The notes under the pieces: generated by a model
Databases searched by the model: none
Told to the model about the DNA's origin: nothing
Seen by the model: the letters and a program-made list of their open reading frames with translations, nothing else
Position numbers and translations under genes: made by a program
Source of the DNA: Leptolyngbya sp. Heron Island J
GTDB taxonomy: Bacteria; Cyanobacteriota; Cyanobacteriia; Phormidesmidales; Phormidesmidaceae
Length of the DNA stretch: 64,000 nt
Direction of reading: 5' to 3'
Assembly (NCBI RefSeq): GCF_000482245.1
Contig: NZ_AWNH01000008.1
Location: 124,001 to 188,000 of the forward strand
Part shown: piece by piece, positions 46,961 to 56,727 of the stretch
Layout: the number at the start of each line of letters is the position of its first letter
Position numbering within the stretch: position 1 is the stretch's first letter

Positions 46961-47090
46961 TTTTAGCCTTGACTAAACTGAATAAGAAGCAATTCTACAG
47001 TTTTCGCAAACATAGCTTTATCCATGCAGAATTTATCAAAAATGAAAATCAATATTTAGATTTTCACTATCTAAAGGAGCAACTAAACGA

Positions 47091-48575
47091 ATGCTTTCAG
47101 CTATCTCATCAAGATCATCCTTAAAATCAAGTTTTCTATTTTCCTCTGCAGTCACGATATCTGTCATTTACTGCACTCTAGTTACACGATTAGGACTCTT
47201 TAAATATCATGAAACAATAGTTAATAATGTCCTTGCGATTGAGATACCAGATTATGATTCTATCCTGAATCGATTTGCAATCAATTTGCTTTACTTTCTA
47301 TTAACTTGTATCTATGCAATTTGGCTATTAAAAACACTAAAAAAATCAGGAGTCTCTGAATCTCGAACAGCTGGCTTTAAATCGGTTATTAAAGTAGCTT
47401 TACCGTTTTTATTAGTTGCACTAATAACCTATCCATTTAGTCGAGATATCTATTTGTATCTTCACTATGGCTTGATGGCTGTGAAGGGAATTAACCCTTT
47501 TCTCGTTATAGTGAGTGCATTTGATTCAGGTCTAAATCCACTCCATAATTGGATTAGCGAAGATGTAACAACAGCTTATGGTCCAATAGGTATTATGCTA
47601 TTTATGCCTGCTGCTGTGTTTATAAAGTTAAGTCCAGTGCTAGCAGTATATGCCTTTAAGGCTCTGTGCTTGCTCTGTCATATTTGCAATTCCTATTTTA
47701 TTTGGCGATTACTCTATGAGTCTCGCTATCGTCAAGTTCTAACCTTTGCATATTTGGTTAATCCATTAATCCTAATTGAGCATGTAGCCGATGCTCATAT
47801 CGATGTTTTTATCTCCTTAAGCCTTATTGCTTTTGCAGGCTTCTTGTATAGAAAGAATTATGTCTTATCAATATTGGCTGCTTTTGTAGGTTTCCTAGTT
47901 AAGACCTTACCCTTGCTATGTATCCCTCTGGCAATCTGTTTCTTATTGGGCAAACGTCGATATCTTGATATTTTTATAAGTCTTATTTTGTCGCTGGTAA
48001 TTATTGCAGTCTTTTATATAACTATTTTGCCAACTCCTGATACTTGGTTGAGTTTTGTCTCCCCTGATTTGGGAGGTGTTGCAAATTCAATTCATCATTT
48101 TCTGGATCTGATCTTGGTTTATGTGCCAATTGTTTCACCTTCGGCGCGAGCCTCGATTATATCTGTCTTTACCTTAGCTACAACCCTTGGGTTCCTTGCT
48201 TATTATGCGTGGCAATGTCTCAAACTTTGGTTTAGCTCAACAGTAACCGAACGGGATGTAGTTCTAAGCTTTGCTTGGTCTGTGTTCTTGTTAATACTAT
48301 TTGCCAGGGCTTGGGTTATGCCCTGGTATGTTACAAATCTGCTAAGCATCACTGCAATATGTTTTGATGCGTCCTTGTTTGTGCTCACAACCCTGACTTA
48401 TTCCCTATCAATCCGACTGATTTTTACTGAAGGAGCAGGTCGAGGATTACTTAGCTTAGTAACAACTTTAAGCAGACTCTTACCCCCTATGTATGTTTTA
48501 AGCTTGGGTCATGCTCGAAGCGAAATGATTATGGGTAAATTCCTTGGAAAAAAGACAATGAGTAGACCAAGCTAA
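47091..48575 (+). CDS. GT-C membrane glycosyltransferase (MptA/MptB-like)
   Basis: This 494-residue protein has about 11 spans. The pattern PFSRDIYLYLHYGLMAVKGINPF, then TTAYGPIGIMLFMPAAVF and LVNPLILIEHVADAHIDVF, matches the polyprenol-phosphate-mannose-dependent alpha-mannosyltransferases (MptA/MptB type, GT-C fold). The acidic pair in SRD and AHID fits catalytic and substrate-binding roles. It works on the periplasmic face, using a polyprenyl-phosphate sugar such as the product of the GT2 gene at 52593. A good AAGGAG site lies about 12 bp before the ATG. The sugar is inferred from the family. Confidence 0.72.
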   Translation: MLSAISSRSSLKSSFLFSSAVTISVIYCTLVTRLGLFKYHETIVNNVLAIEIPDYDSILNRFAINLLYFLLTCIYAIWLLKTLKKSGVSESRTAGFKSVIKVALPFLLVALITYPFSRDIYLYLHYGLMAVKGINPFLVIVSAFDSGLNPLHNWISEDVTTAYGPIGIMLFMPAAVFIKLSPVLAVYAFKALCLLCHICNSYFIWRLLYESRYRQVLTFAYLVNPLILIEHVADAHIDVFISLSLIAFAGFLYRKNYVLSILAAFVGFLVKTLPLLCIPLAICFLLGKRRYLDIFISLILSLVIIAVFYITILPTPDTWLSFVSPDLGGVANSIHHFLDLILVYVPIVSPSARASIISVFTLATTLGFLAYYAWQCLKLWFSSTVTERDVVLSFAWSVFLLILFARAWVMPWYVTNLLSITAICFDASLFVLTTLTYSLSIRLIFTEGAGRGLLSLVTTLSRLLPPMYVLSLGHARSEMIMGKFLGKKTMSRPS

Positions 48576-49899
48576 AACTACTGTTATAGTGCTGTAGCTT
48601 AAAGATTTGAGGATTGTTAAAGTTACTTTATGAGTGCTGCAAAAACTGTTTCCAGCAGTGCCATTAAAAAACGCAATGCTAGTTTAGCGCCTATCTCATA
48701 AAGATCCCTAAGTCTTCAGCTATCTAAGTCTATTCATTACTGATTTAGAGGATGAATCGCTCTGTTAGAAGCATCATATATCAGCATCTTTTAGCTCAAT
48801 CCAGACCGGGGATCAGCAACCCATAAGTCTAGTGAACGAGAGCATATTATTCTCTGGTTCAAGGAATAAGATCGAGCTGTTGATTCAGATAAGCGCATCG
48901 TAACGACAGTATCTGAGGAAGTATTTTTATGTTACACTGGAGCTCTGTTAGTTATAGTTAAGTATCAATCTATTGGACCAACAAATTAACCGAGTCGGAG
49001 CCAATGGGTAAGCCATCCATCTGATAATAGTGATATTACAAATCCACTGGAAGAGCACGTTAGCTCAGATAGTCGGAGTATCTTGCACTGAGCAGTGTTG
49101 AGGGCTATCAATATTGGTCTGGGTGTTGAGACGCAACCTTTCCTATCAATGCGAACAAAAGTACTCGAAGTTTTTCAATGAGGTGTTCGCCTTGTGGAGA
49201 TTCTCTTTGAAATGAATCACCCAATGAAGCAACATCTTTGCCCTATCCATATATCTACATTGCTATCATACATTTTATTTAACTAGAGGATGATGTGCTC
49301 CCCAGTAAGCGCTCCCCACAAGAAGTAAATTCTTTGTTGTGTCCACTTAATGAATCGGTGTATATATGGCAAGTACTCTCATCAGATAATACTTCAATAA
49401 CTACATCGAGTAGCCAACGCGCTAGCCAGACCGTTTTATATACCCGCTACAAAACCTATGACAAGATACTCTGAACTTTAGTTGAAAAATTGTTCTTGAA
49501 TAGCAGATCAGGAGACTTTAAATTTAAAGGTTGTCAACCCTAGCGCGTAGTTGGTCAAACTATAAGTTTGCTCATACTACTAAAACCTGGAATGATATTA
49601 GACTTTCTAAAAACTCACATATGTAAGCACTTCATGAATCATACAGAATCACCATAGCAAGTGCTTGATAGTAATCTCTCAAGGAACATTGATTATATTC
49701 TTTCAGTCATCTCGGGAAGAACGGGCTATTTAATATGAGTGTGTAGTTCATATATTGAATGCCATAAAAGCTTTTTGATACCTTCTGTGGGTCTAGGAAG
49801 GTTTGATGACAGGGACCATTAGGCTTAGATGAGTAATTGAGGTTGAGATATTAGGTCTTAGTCTAATTTATTTCTTGATGCTAATATCTTTAGCCTTGT
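48576..49899. other. 1.3-kb gene-free AT-rich stretch
   Basis: Six-frame reading shows only short ORFs without protein-like character. No transposase motif or tRNA can be recognised. It contains copy B of the 85-bp element (48736-48820). The length is unusual between two glycosyltransferase genes on the same strand and may mark a lost gene or an insertion remnant too decayed to read. Confidence 0.5.
48736..48820 (+). repeat. 85-bp element with inverted ends, copy B
   Basis: Starts ATTACTGAT and ends ATCAGCAAC. The two ends pair with mismatches. The central TATCAGCATCTT is identical to copy A. The ungapped match to A is 59 of 85 by hand count, and the order of conserved blocks is the same. 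Confidence 0.7.
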
Positions 49900-49929
49900 A
49901 TGAATAACGTGATGTTTACCTGTGTACCA

Positions 49930-51132
49930 ATGAAATCAGCTAATGTTTTGTTCTTAACAACAGTAATTCCAAGCCAAAAAAGAGGTGGGGGTGAAGTTGC
50001 ATCCCAAGCTTTTATTGATGGACTGAGACAAAATGGATGCCAGGTCTCAGTTGTAGGATATATGAGGAAAGATGATTATTTTGACCCAAGCCCCCACGAA
50101 TTATTGGTTGAGAAACGCTATATAGAAACGAGAAAGGCACCACTTTATGCTGTATTTTGGATTGTCTTGAGCTTCTTACTTAGATTACCTTATTCAGCCG
50201 CAAAATATTATTCAAATACTTATATAAAACTAGTTAAATTTCTCCTGAAAGAACAACAGTATGATGTTATCTTTATTGATCATTCTCAGTTAGCCTGGTT
50301 GTCTAAGTTAGTCAATAATAGAACTAAGGTAATATTCATTGCACATAATATTGAGCGTGAAATATATCTTAGCCATCTGAAAAAATCAAACAATTTTTTG
50401 GGAAAATGGCTATATGCTCGAGAAGCTAAACTAGTTGGAAGAATGGAATCTGAGCTTTCGAAAGAAGTGACGGAAGTTTGGACCTTGACCGAGCATGACG
50501 CTAATTACTTTTCTCAACTTGAGGGCAATACGAATCTTGTTAAAGCCTTAGCCTTACCACCAAATTCCGATAGAACAGTTGATAAGGTGATTGAGAAAAA
50601 GTTTGATATTGGATTAATTGGTAGTTGGACCTGGAAGTTTAATGAGGAAGGGCTACGATGGTTTTTTAAGTTTGTTTATCCTGAATTGTCCAGCCAAGTA
50701 TCTATCCATGTTGCGGGCAAGGGGGCTGAATGGCTACGTGAAAAATATCCCAACGTAAGGTATGAAGGTTTTGTTCCAAGTGCTCAAGCCTTTATGGCTG
50801 AGGCTAAGGTGATTGCATTACCTATGCGTGGAGGTAGTGGTATACAAATCAAAACTCTTGATGCGCTCGCTTCAGGCTCAGCCATTATAGCTACTCCACC
50901 ATCCATGAGGGGAATCTCTTTAATATCTCCGATTGTTAAAATTGCTGAACAGCCTCAAGACTTTGCTCGTCTTTTATCTGTTGAAGTTAGTGATTGGAAT
51001 ACTCAGAAAAATAAAATTGCACAAGAAATAACCTCAGACTGGTTAAAAACAAGAAGAAAACGGTTTCAAAATGATATTGCTAGTTCGATAGAAGATAAGT
51101 TTCAAGCTATGCCTCAAATGCTAAAAAGTTAA
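49930..51132 (+). CDS. Glycosyltransferase (GT4 family)
   Basis: About 400 residues with a GT-B fold. The N-terminal acceptor half opens with NVLFLTTVIPSQKRGGGEVA and contains DVIFIDHSQLAWLSK. The C-terminal donor half has IGLIGSWTWKFNEEGLRWF, then YEGFVPSAQAFMAEAKVIAL and MRGGSGIQIKTLDALASGSA (donor-binding loop). It transfers a sugar in the cytosol. An in-frame ATG at 49900 would add ten residues; I prefer 49930 because GT4 proteins usually start just before the VLFL strand. It is isolated by long AT-rich spacers on both sides. Confidence 0.82.
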   Translation: MKSANVLFLTTVIPSQKRGGGEVASQAFIDGLRQNGCQVSVVGYMRKDDYFDPSPHELLVEKRYIETRKAPLYAVFWIVLSFLLRLPYSAAKYYSNTYIKLVKFLLKEQQYDVIFIDHSQLAWLSKLVNNRTKVIFIAHNIEREIYLSHLKKSNNFLGKWLYAREAKLVGRMESELSKEVTEVWTLTEHDANYFSQLEGNTNLVKALALPPNSDRTVDKVIEKKFDIGLIGSWTWKFNEEGLRWFFKFVYPELSSQVSIHVAGKGAEWLREKYPNVRYEGFVPSAQAFMAEAKVIALPMRGGSGIQIKTLDALASGSAIIATPPSMRGISLISPIVKIAEQPQDFARLLSVEVSDWNTQKNKIAQEITSDWLKTRRKRFQNDIASSIEDKFQAMPQMLKS

Positions 51133-51521
51133 TGGCTTCTGAGGTTAGTGTCTCTGACAGCAGGACATCAAAAGAATATCCAGCATTAATTAGATACTCG
51201 AATAGACCAGTCTAATTGGAATTCAGTTAACTAGCATTTTGATATAAAGGCTAAGGGAACCCTAAATGAAAAAATAAACTCTACCAAGCTTGCCGTCCAA
51301 ATGTAGTGATATTAACTAGTAAAGCTTGATTAATTGCAGAGAAACTTTCATTGTTCCAATCCGTCTGTATATTTGTAACTGAGACAACTATAAGACTGTT
51401 GTTGATGTGGTCTAGGTGTCCGTATTAGATACTGCCTCGCTTGGGGAGCATTGCTGCCGCTTTTTTGCATATTATTAGAAGAATTCTGTGTCGCAGCTCT
51501 ATTAAATTAAAGGAATGATCT
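51133..51521. other. 389-bp AT-rich spacer
   Basis: No ORF or strong hairpin. A GGAATGATCT stretch just before 51522 is a plausible ribosome site for the next gene. Confidence 0.4.
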
Positions 51522-52517
51522 ATGAACGACCTCTTAGGATACGATAATTCTCTACTAAGATACAGTATTAATGCAGATAATGCTGCAGAATTGTTTGCTC
51601 AGCAAGTTGAGGCACCCGCACCTGCGCTCAAGGACTTTTCTGGAAAAGGCTTTGTGATATGTGCAGGAGGTCCCTATTTAGAGAGTGCGTATGTAGTAGT
51701 TCGTCTCCTTCGTCACTATGGTGCGACACTGCCAATCGAAATCTGGCATGCTGGGGAAGATGAGATTCCGCTATGGGCAAGACCTGCGTTTATTGAACAT
51801 GGTGTGACATTAAACAACATCATGGATTACTGTAATGACCGCCCATTAAAACAGATGCGTGGTTTCCCCATTAAAACAGCAGCACTTCTTAATACAGGCT
51901 TGCGTGAGGTGATGCTGATTGATGCCGATTGTTTTCCTGTATGTAATCTGGAATTTTTATTCGAGACTCAAGAGTACAAAGATAATAAAGCAATATTTTT
52001 CCCTGATTATAAGCGTCATTTGCTTCTACCGGATAAGCCTGTTTGGGATTATGTAGGCATGCCTTACAACGGTGATACAGAGTTCGAAACCGGTCTGTTA
52101 CTTTTCGATAAAATCTCCTGTTGGAAAGCATTAAATCTAGCTGAGTGGATGAATCTTGGTTCAGAATTTTGGTACCAGCATGCGATGGGAGACAAGGACA
52201 CATTTTACTTGGCCTGGCGCAAGCTTAATCAATCATATTTTCTAGCTCCGAAGTGTCTTAGAATTCCAACTGTTCTGAGCCGCCACTACTGGCTAGGTAA
52301 AAAACACCTGGCCGATCATCGTACAGGAACATCAAAGTATACAGTACCTTACAAAAAAGGCATCTTTACAAGCTATTTATCGCCTTACAAGGGGCGTCCC
52401 ATCTACAAAGATTTTATCGACGAATGTTTGCAACAATTTGTTAATAGCAATTATAGGTTGCATACCAAATTCCTCGGTGGTTTGAAATCCTATAAAGATG
52501 CTTCTGTATCTGAGTAA
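51522..52517 (+). CDS. Mannosyltransferase-like protein (GT71/MNN1 type)
   Basis: This 331-residue protein resembles the fungal-type alpha-mannosyltransferase family (Mannosyl_trans3, GT71). It shows VVRLLRHYGATLPIEIWHAG, MRGFPIKTAALLNTGLREVM, the metal site LIDADCFP with D134 and D136, FETGLLLFDK, and HAMGDKDTFYLAW. In yeast this family adds alpha-1,3-mannose to glycans using GDP-mannose. Here it has no signal or membrane segment, so it should work in the cytosol. It is uncommon in bacterial polysaccharide loci, and the donor is inferred. Confidence 0.72.
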   Translation: MNDLLGYDNSLLRYSINADNAAELFAQQVEAPAPALKDFSGKGFVICAGGPYLESAYVVVRLLRHYGATLPIEIWHAGEDEIPLWARPAFIEHGVTLNNIMDYCNDRPLKQMRGFPIKTAALLNTGLREVMLIDADCFPVCNLEFLFETQEYKDNKAIFFPDYKRHLLLPDKPVWDYVGMPYNGDTEFETGLLLFDKISCWKALNLAEWMNLGSEFWYQHAMGDKDTFYLAWRKLNQSYFLAPKCLRIPTVLSRHYWLGKKHLADHRTGTSKYTVPYKKGIFTSYLSPYKGRPIYKDFIDECLQQFVNSNYRLHTKFLGGLKSYKDASVSE

Positions 52518-52592
52518 GCAATCCCTAACACATAGAGCTCTAAAAAAAAGTAAAGTAATGCCTAAACTAGCCAACTATAGTTAGAGATACTA

Positions 52593-53648
52593 ATGATGAT
52601 TGCAAATAAGCCAAGTCATAACTCTGCATCAACGCTTTCCCACCCAGAATTATCGATAGTTGTCCCGCTCTACAATGAGGAAAAGAATCTTGATGTATTA
52701 TTTTCTCGATTATTAGATGTTCTCAATCAAATAGGTATGACCTATGAGATTGTTTGCATTAATGATGGGAGTCGTGATCGAACCTTAGAAGGTGCTATTA
52801 GCTATTCTCAGCAAAATCCAAATATCAAAGTTATCAATCTGTCAAGAAATTTTGGTAAAGAAATTGCTCTGACTGCTGGTATTGATCATTCTTGTGGACA
52901 GGCAGTCATCCCAATTGATGCAGATTTACAAGACCCACCTGAATTAATTGCTCAGTTAGTTGAGAAGTGGAAAGAAGGGTTCGATGTTGTTTATGCAACT
53001 CGTCAATCGCGACAGGGTGAAACCTGGCTGAAACGATTTACTGCAAATGCTTTTTACCGTGTTATTGGTAAGATGAGCAAAGTTGCCATTCCACAAAATA
53101 CTGGTGATTTTCGTTTGCTAGATCGTCAGGTGGTTGAAGCGCTGAAACGATTTCCTGAGAGAAATCGTTTTATGAAAGGTCTATTTTCTTGGGTAGGTTT
53201 TCGGCAAACATCAGTATTATTTGATCGTCAACCTCGATACCAGGGACTTACAAGTTTTAGCTTTTGGAAGCTTTGGAACTTTGCTTTGGATGGGATTACT
53301 TCGTTTAGTCTTGTTCCACTAAAGCTTTGGACATACGTCGGCCTTAGTTTTGCATCCATGGCCTTTGTTTACGCATCTTTCTTAATTGTTCGAACATTTT
53401 TTCAAGGTGTCGATGTTCCAGGTTACGCTTCACTGATGGTTGTTGTTTTATTTCTTGGTGGGGTAAACCTGATTGGCTTGGGAGTGGTAGGTGAATATCT
53501 TGGAAGAGTTTACGAAGAGGTTAAAGAAAGACCTTTGTATCTGGTGAGAGAAACTTACGGGATTGAGAAAAAACCGTATATTGACATGTCATACCAGTAT
53601 GAAAATCAACACAATCAACAGAAAAATGGCTGCGCTCCAAAAGTTTAG
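52593..53648 (+). CDS. Polyprenyl-phosphate glycosyltransferase (GT2, GtrB/DPM1-like)
   Basis: This 351-residue GT2 protein has an N-terminal GT-A domain with VVPLYNEEKNLDVLFSRL, NLSRNFGKEIALTAG, and the metal motif DADLQD with D109 and D111. Two C-terminal spans (about 240-265 and 275-300) hold it in the membrane. It transfers a hexose to polyprenyl phosphate, making the lipid donor for periplasmic GT-C enzymes. Two such enzymes (47091 and 54402) lie in the same locus, so a complete donor-user pathway is present. Two ATGs in tandem start the gene. Confidence 0.88.
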   Translation: MMIANKPSHNSASTLSHPELSIVVPLYNEEKNLDVLFSRLLDVLNQIGMTYEIVCINDGSRDRTLEGAISYSQQNPNIKVINLSRNFGKEIALTAGIDHSCGQAVIPIDADLQDPPELIAQLVEKWKEGFDVVYATRQSRQGETWLKRFTANAFYRVIGKMSKVAIPQNTGDFRLLDRQVVEALKRFPERNRFMKGLFSWVGFRQTSVLFDRQPRYQGLTSFSFWKLWNFALDGITSFSLVPLKLWTYVGLSFASMAFVYASFLIVRTFFQGVDVPGYASLMVVVLFLGGVNLIGLGVVGEYLGRVYEEVKERPLYLVRETYGIEKKPYIDMSYQYENQHNQQKNGCAPKV

Positions 53649-53694
53649 GCATCTATTTTAAAGAAGTTGTTAATCTTTCCCATGGGGTGATGTG

Positions 53695-54330
53695 ATGATC
53701 AAGAAGGGTATAATTCTTCTGAGTCTTTTTTCAGTTGCAGCCATATTCGTTATTCTCCGAGGCTTAGGACAAGAAGAAATACTAGCCTTAAGGGCTCAGA
53801 TTGAACAGACAGGTTTTTGGGCACCGATAATATACATACTTATCTATACATTTGCAACAGCGTTAGTTTTGCCATCTACGATGTTGAATGTAACGGGTGG
53901 TGCTTTATTTGGGGTTTTTTGGGGGATCATTTGGACAACAATTGCTGCTGTTGGAAGTGCAATTCTTACTTTTTGGGTGACCCGTCATTGGTTAAAGGAT
54001 TGGAGCTTAAAAAAATCGCGTAACAGTTGGCAAGACTTAGATGCAGAGATACGCGGGGGGGGATTTTTTTACCTACTTGCAATTCGGTTGTTTCCAGTAA
54101 TCCCATATGGAATTGTTAACTATTCTGCGGGATTAACTTCAGTTAGTTTTCGCGATTATTTGATCAGTACCAGTTTAGGAACTGTGCCTGGTCTATTACC
54201 TTTTGTAATGTTGGGTGCTTCTGGCATTGAGACTGTTTCAACAGGTCAAGTTTGGCCTGTTCTTCTACCCCTCTGTCTGATCAGTTTATTAATCGCTGGG
54301 ACGACATGGTATCAGCGTCGCAGGAAGTAG
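53695..54330 (+). CDS. TVP38/TMEM64 (DedA-like) family membrane protein
   Basis: This 211-residue protein has five or six spans and the VTT-domain signature: TALVLPSTMLNVTGGALFG near residue 60 and FFYLLAIRLFPVIPYGIVNY-SAGLTSVSF near 125. Related DedA/TVP38 proteins move or recycle phospholipids and undecaprenyl phosphate. In this locus a role in returning the lipid carrier after sugar transfer is attractive but unproven. The ATG at 53695 follows GGGGTGATGTG; the GTG at 53692 is in frame and adjacent. Confidence 0.82.
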   Translation: MIKKGIILLSLFSVAAIFVILRGLGQEEILALRAQIEQTGFWAPIIYILIYTFATALVLPSTMLNVTGGALFGVFWGIIWTTIAAVGSAILTFWVTRHWLKDWSLKKSRNSWQDLDAEIRGGGFFYLLAIRLFPVIPYGIVNYSAGLTSVSFRDYLISTSLGTVPGLLPFVMLGASGIETVSTGQVWPVLLPLCLISLLIAGTTWYQRRRK

Positions 54331-54401
54331 TACGGTCTATATTTCAGATATGCTTAAAGTTCTAGAAGATTTAAGATATCAGCTCGTTATTGGATAAGTA
54401 T

Positions 54402-55589
54402 ATGGAAAGCTCAGTAATATCAAGACTATCTCAGTCTAAATTCATAAATCTCATCTTAATTGGTGCACTAGTTTGTAGTATTTTATCTCTGATACTTTTC
54501 GGAGTTGTTGGAATCGGACGCTTGAGCGAATTTTCCTATGATTATGGAATTCTGTACAAAGCTGGCCGTGATTGGCTAAATAATACGAATCCTTACCTTA
54601 ATGAATCTGATAATATATTTGCTTATCCTCCTAACTTTTCTTTTTTTCTCGTACCACTGGCCCTACTCAATTTTGGTATGTCCAAATATTGTATGGCGCT
54701 TCTAAACATAATCTCTATTCTATCAATCGTCTGGATTTCTTGTCTTACCATTGTTAAAAATAGTCCTGATAATAGTCGACTGAAGTGTCTGCTATTAGCG
54801 TCATTTATTATTGGAAATCCTTTTACGACCCATAATGTTTGGATGGGTCAAACTTCTCTGGTTCTACTGGCCTCACTAATGGGGGCGTGGCACTTAAGTC
54901 ATCAGAATAGATGGCTGCTTTCAGGTATTCTTTTAGGAATATCAAGCTTTAAGCCACAACTCGCCATATTGTTATTTGTATGGTTTCTATTAGAGAGAAA
55001 TTGGAAAATTTTAGTAACATCATTAGTTACGTTTTTTCTTATGAGTTATTACCCTCTTTTAACTCAAGGCCCTGTAGAAATGATGCGGTTATGGATTGAT
55101 GATGGTCTTGGAAGCTACTTGACTGTTGACGTCAACGTTTTAGGCTCTCAACATGTTGTGGGACTAGCAAGTATGCTGAATGCAGCTGGCATTGATGTCC
55201 CAAGTCTAAAAATAGTGGGCGTAGTTTTAACAGCAATCCTTTGGGTATTCCGTAAGCGATTTAACTCATACGACATCCTGGGTATTTTGTTTGGTATATC
55301 ACTGACCTTTGTATCTGGTCATGACTATGACTATATCTGTCTTATTCCGTTGATAACCTCCTTACTTATTTATACGAAAGATAGATCTAACCTGTGGGTA
55401 TGGCTTCCTTCTCTAATATTCTTGCTGATTGTTCCTCAACGATTTGTCAGAGTGCTTTCAATCCCTGTGCTTAATCATTGGCGTACATTAATAGTGGTTA
55501 CACTAAGCGTTCTAGTTCTTTTATCAAGCCTCTCTTATCTAAGAGCAGAAGAGACTGATGAGGGATTAGTTTTTCAGGGTGGGAAGTAG
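54402..55589 (+). CDS. Glycosyltransferase family 87 (DUF2029) membrane protein
   Basis: This 395-residue, roughly ten-span GT-C protein has the GT87 features: SYDYGILYKAGRDWLNNTNP with a likely catalytic Asp, then FAYPPNFSFFLVPLALLNF and HNVWMGQTSLVLL. Members transfer a hexose or pentose from a polyprenyl phosphate sugar on the outer face of the membrane, for example in the mycobacterial lipoglycan path. Together with the MptA-like gene it makes a second possible user of the GT2 product. The TTG at 54390 adds four residues and is less likely than this ATG. Confidence 0.78.
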   Translation: MESSVISRLSQSKFINLILIGALVCSILSLILFGVVGIGRLSEFSYDYGILYKAGRDWLNNTNPYLNESDNIFAYPPNFSFFLVPLALLNFGMSKYCMALLNIISILSIVWISCLTIVKNSPDNSRLKCLLLASFIIGNPFTTHNVWMGQTSLVLLASLMGAWHLSHQNRWLLSGILLGISSFKPQLAILLFVWFLLERNWKILVTSLVTFFLMSYYPLLTQGPVEMMRLWIDDGLGSYLTVDVNVLGSQHVVGLASMLNAAGIDVPSLKIVGVVLTAILWVFRKRFNSYDILGILFGISLTFVSGHDYDYICLIPLITSLLIYTKDRSNLWVWLPSLIFLLIVPQRFVRVLSIPVLNHWRTLIVVTLSVLVLLSSLSYLRAEETDEGLVFQGGK

Positions 55590-55643
55590 ATAGATCTTTA
55601 AGCGTATGTAGAAAAACACGTAGGCTATTATCTAAATTGAACG

Positions 55644-56630
55644 ATGCAGGTGAATTTGAAACAGCTATCTAATAACAAAGATAATTCCAATCAGTCTACA
55701 AATCTGGTCAAGGTTTCTATTTGTGTTGCAACTTACAAACGGCCTAACCTCTTACGAGATCTATTAGTATCTCTGAACAATCTTACTTTTACTCAAAGCT
55801 CTATACCCGTCATAGAAGTCATTATTGTTGATAACGATTCTGCTTGTTCGGCTAAGGCAACTGTTGAACAAATAAGATCCTCTTTTCAGTGGCCGTTGAC
55901 GTATTTTGTAGAGGCTAATCAAGGTGTTACCTATGCCCGCAATCGTTGCATTCAAGAGGCTTCCAGAGACTCAGACTTCATTGCTATGTTGGATGATGAT
56001 GAAACTGCAACACCTCAATGGTTAGATGAACTTCTAATTAATCAACAAAAATCTAATGCTGAAATTGTCACAGGACCTAGCCTTGCAGTGTACAAGGACA
56101 ATCAGCAAGTTCCTGACTGGATTAGGGTTGGTGGGTTCTACTCATTTCCCAGATATGAAACTGGGAAGAGAATGGAGACAGCATTCACAAATAATGTGAT
56201 GTTTAGCACCAAACTTTTAAAGAATCTTAAGGACAACGAAACACTCTTTGATAATCGTTTTGCCCAGAATGGAGCAGAAGATGCCTATCTATTTTCATGC
56301 TTAAATAAGCAGGGATATAAGATTGTTTGGGTCGATGATGCAGTTCTCCATGAACCTGTTGATGATAAACGTTTATCTTTGAATTGGATTTTAAAGCGAG
56401 GGTTTTGGTCTTGGAGTGTTCACAGTTTTATTGAAGCTGAGCTTTATCCTTCGTTTAAGATCCAGGCCATTCGAGCAATTAAAGGGCTAGGCTTAATTTT
56501 TATAGGACTTGTTACTATTGTTCCATCTCTCTTGTTAGGTAGAGCTAAAGTAGCTTGGGCATTGCTCAGGGTCTCTCGAGGTATGGGGACTCTCTCTGGG
56601 TTGCTGGGGCGTCAAGGTAGTTGGCGGTAA
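55644..56630 (+). CDS. Glycosyltransferase family 2 protein
   Basis: This 328-residue protein has a GT-A catalytic domain: VSICVATYKRPNLLRDLLVS, VIIVDNDSACSA, then AMLDDDETATPQWLDEL with the DxD metal motif (DDD), and NGAEDAYLFSCLNKQGYKIV (ED catalytic base region). A hydrophobic segment near residue 285 would anchor the C-terminus. It adds a sugar to the growing repeat unit from a nucleotide sugar. Its exact donor and linkage are unknown. It stands between the GT87 gene and the GH9 gene. Confidence 0.85.
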   Translation: MQVNLKQLSNNKDNSNQSTNLVKVSICVATYKRPNLLRDLLVSLNNLTFTQSSIPVIEVIIVDNDSACSAKATVEQIRSSFQWPLTYFVEANQGVTYARNRCIQEASRDSDFIAMLDDDETATPQWLDELLINQQKSNAEIVTGPSLAVYKDNQQVPDWIRVGGFYSFPRYETGKRMETAFTNNVMFSTKLLKNLKDNETLFDNRFAQNGAEDAYLFSCLNKQGYKIVWVDDAVLHEPVDDKRLSLNWILKRGFWSWSVHSFIEAELYPSFKIQAIRAIKGLGLIFIGLVTIVPSLLLGRAKVAWALLRVSRGMGTLSGLLGRQGSWR

Positions 56631-56727
56631 AGCTTTATGTGTAATCTCTCTAACTCTATTTGAGCCTTGGACATTGTGTTAAGCATGATGGCTTTTTTTA
56701 ATATATGGAACTCTCACGGTTAGCTTT

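Noticed and set aside
48576-49899. Decayed transposase in the long spacer
   Set aside because: No DDE or RuvC-like motif, no flanking inverted repeat and no coherent reading frame could be seen.
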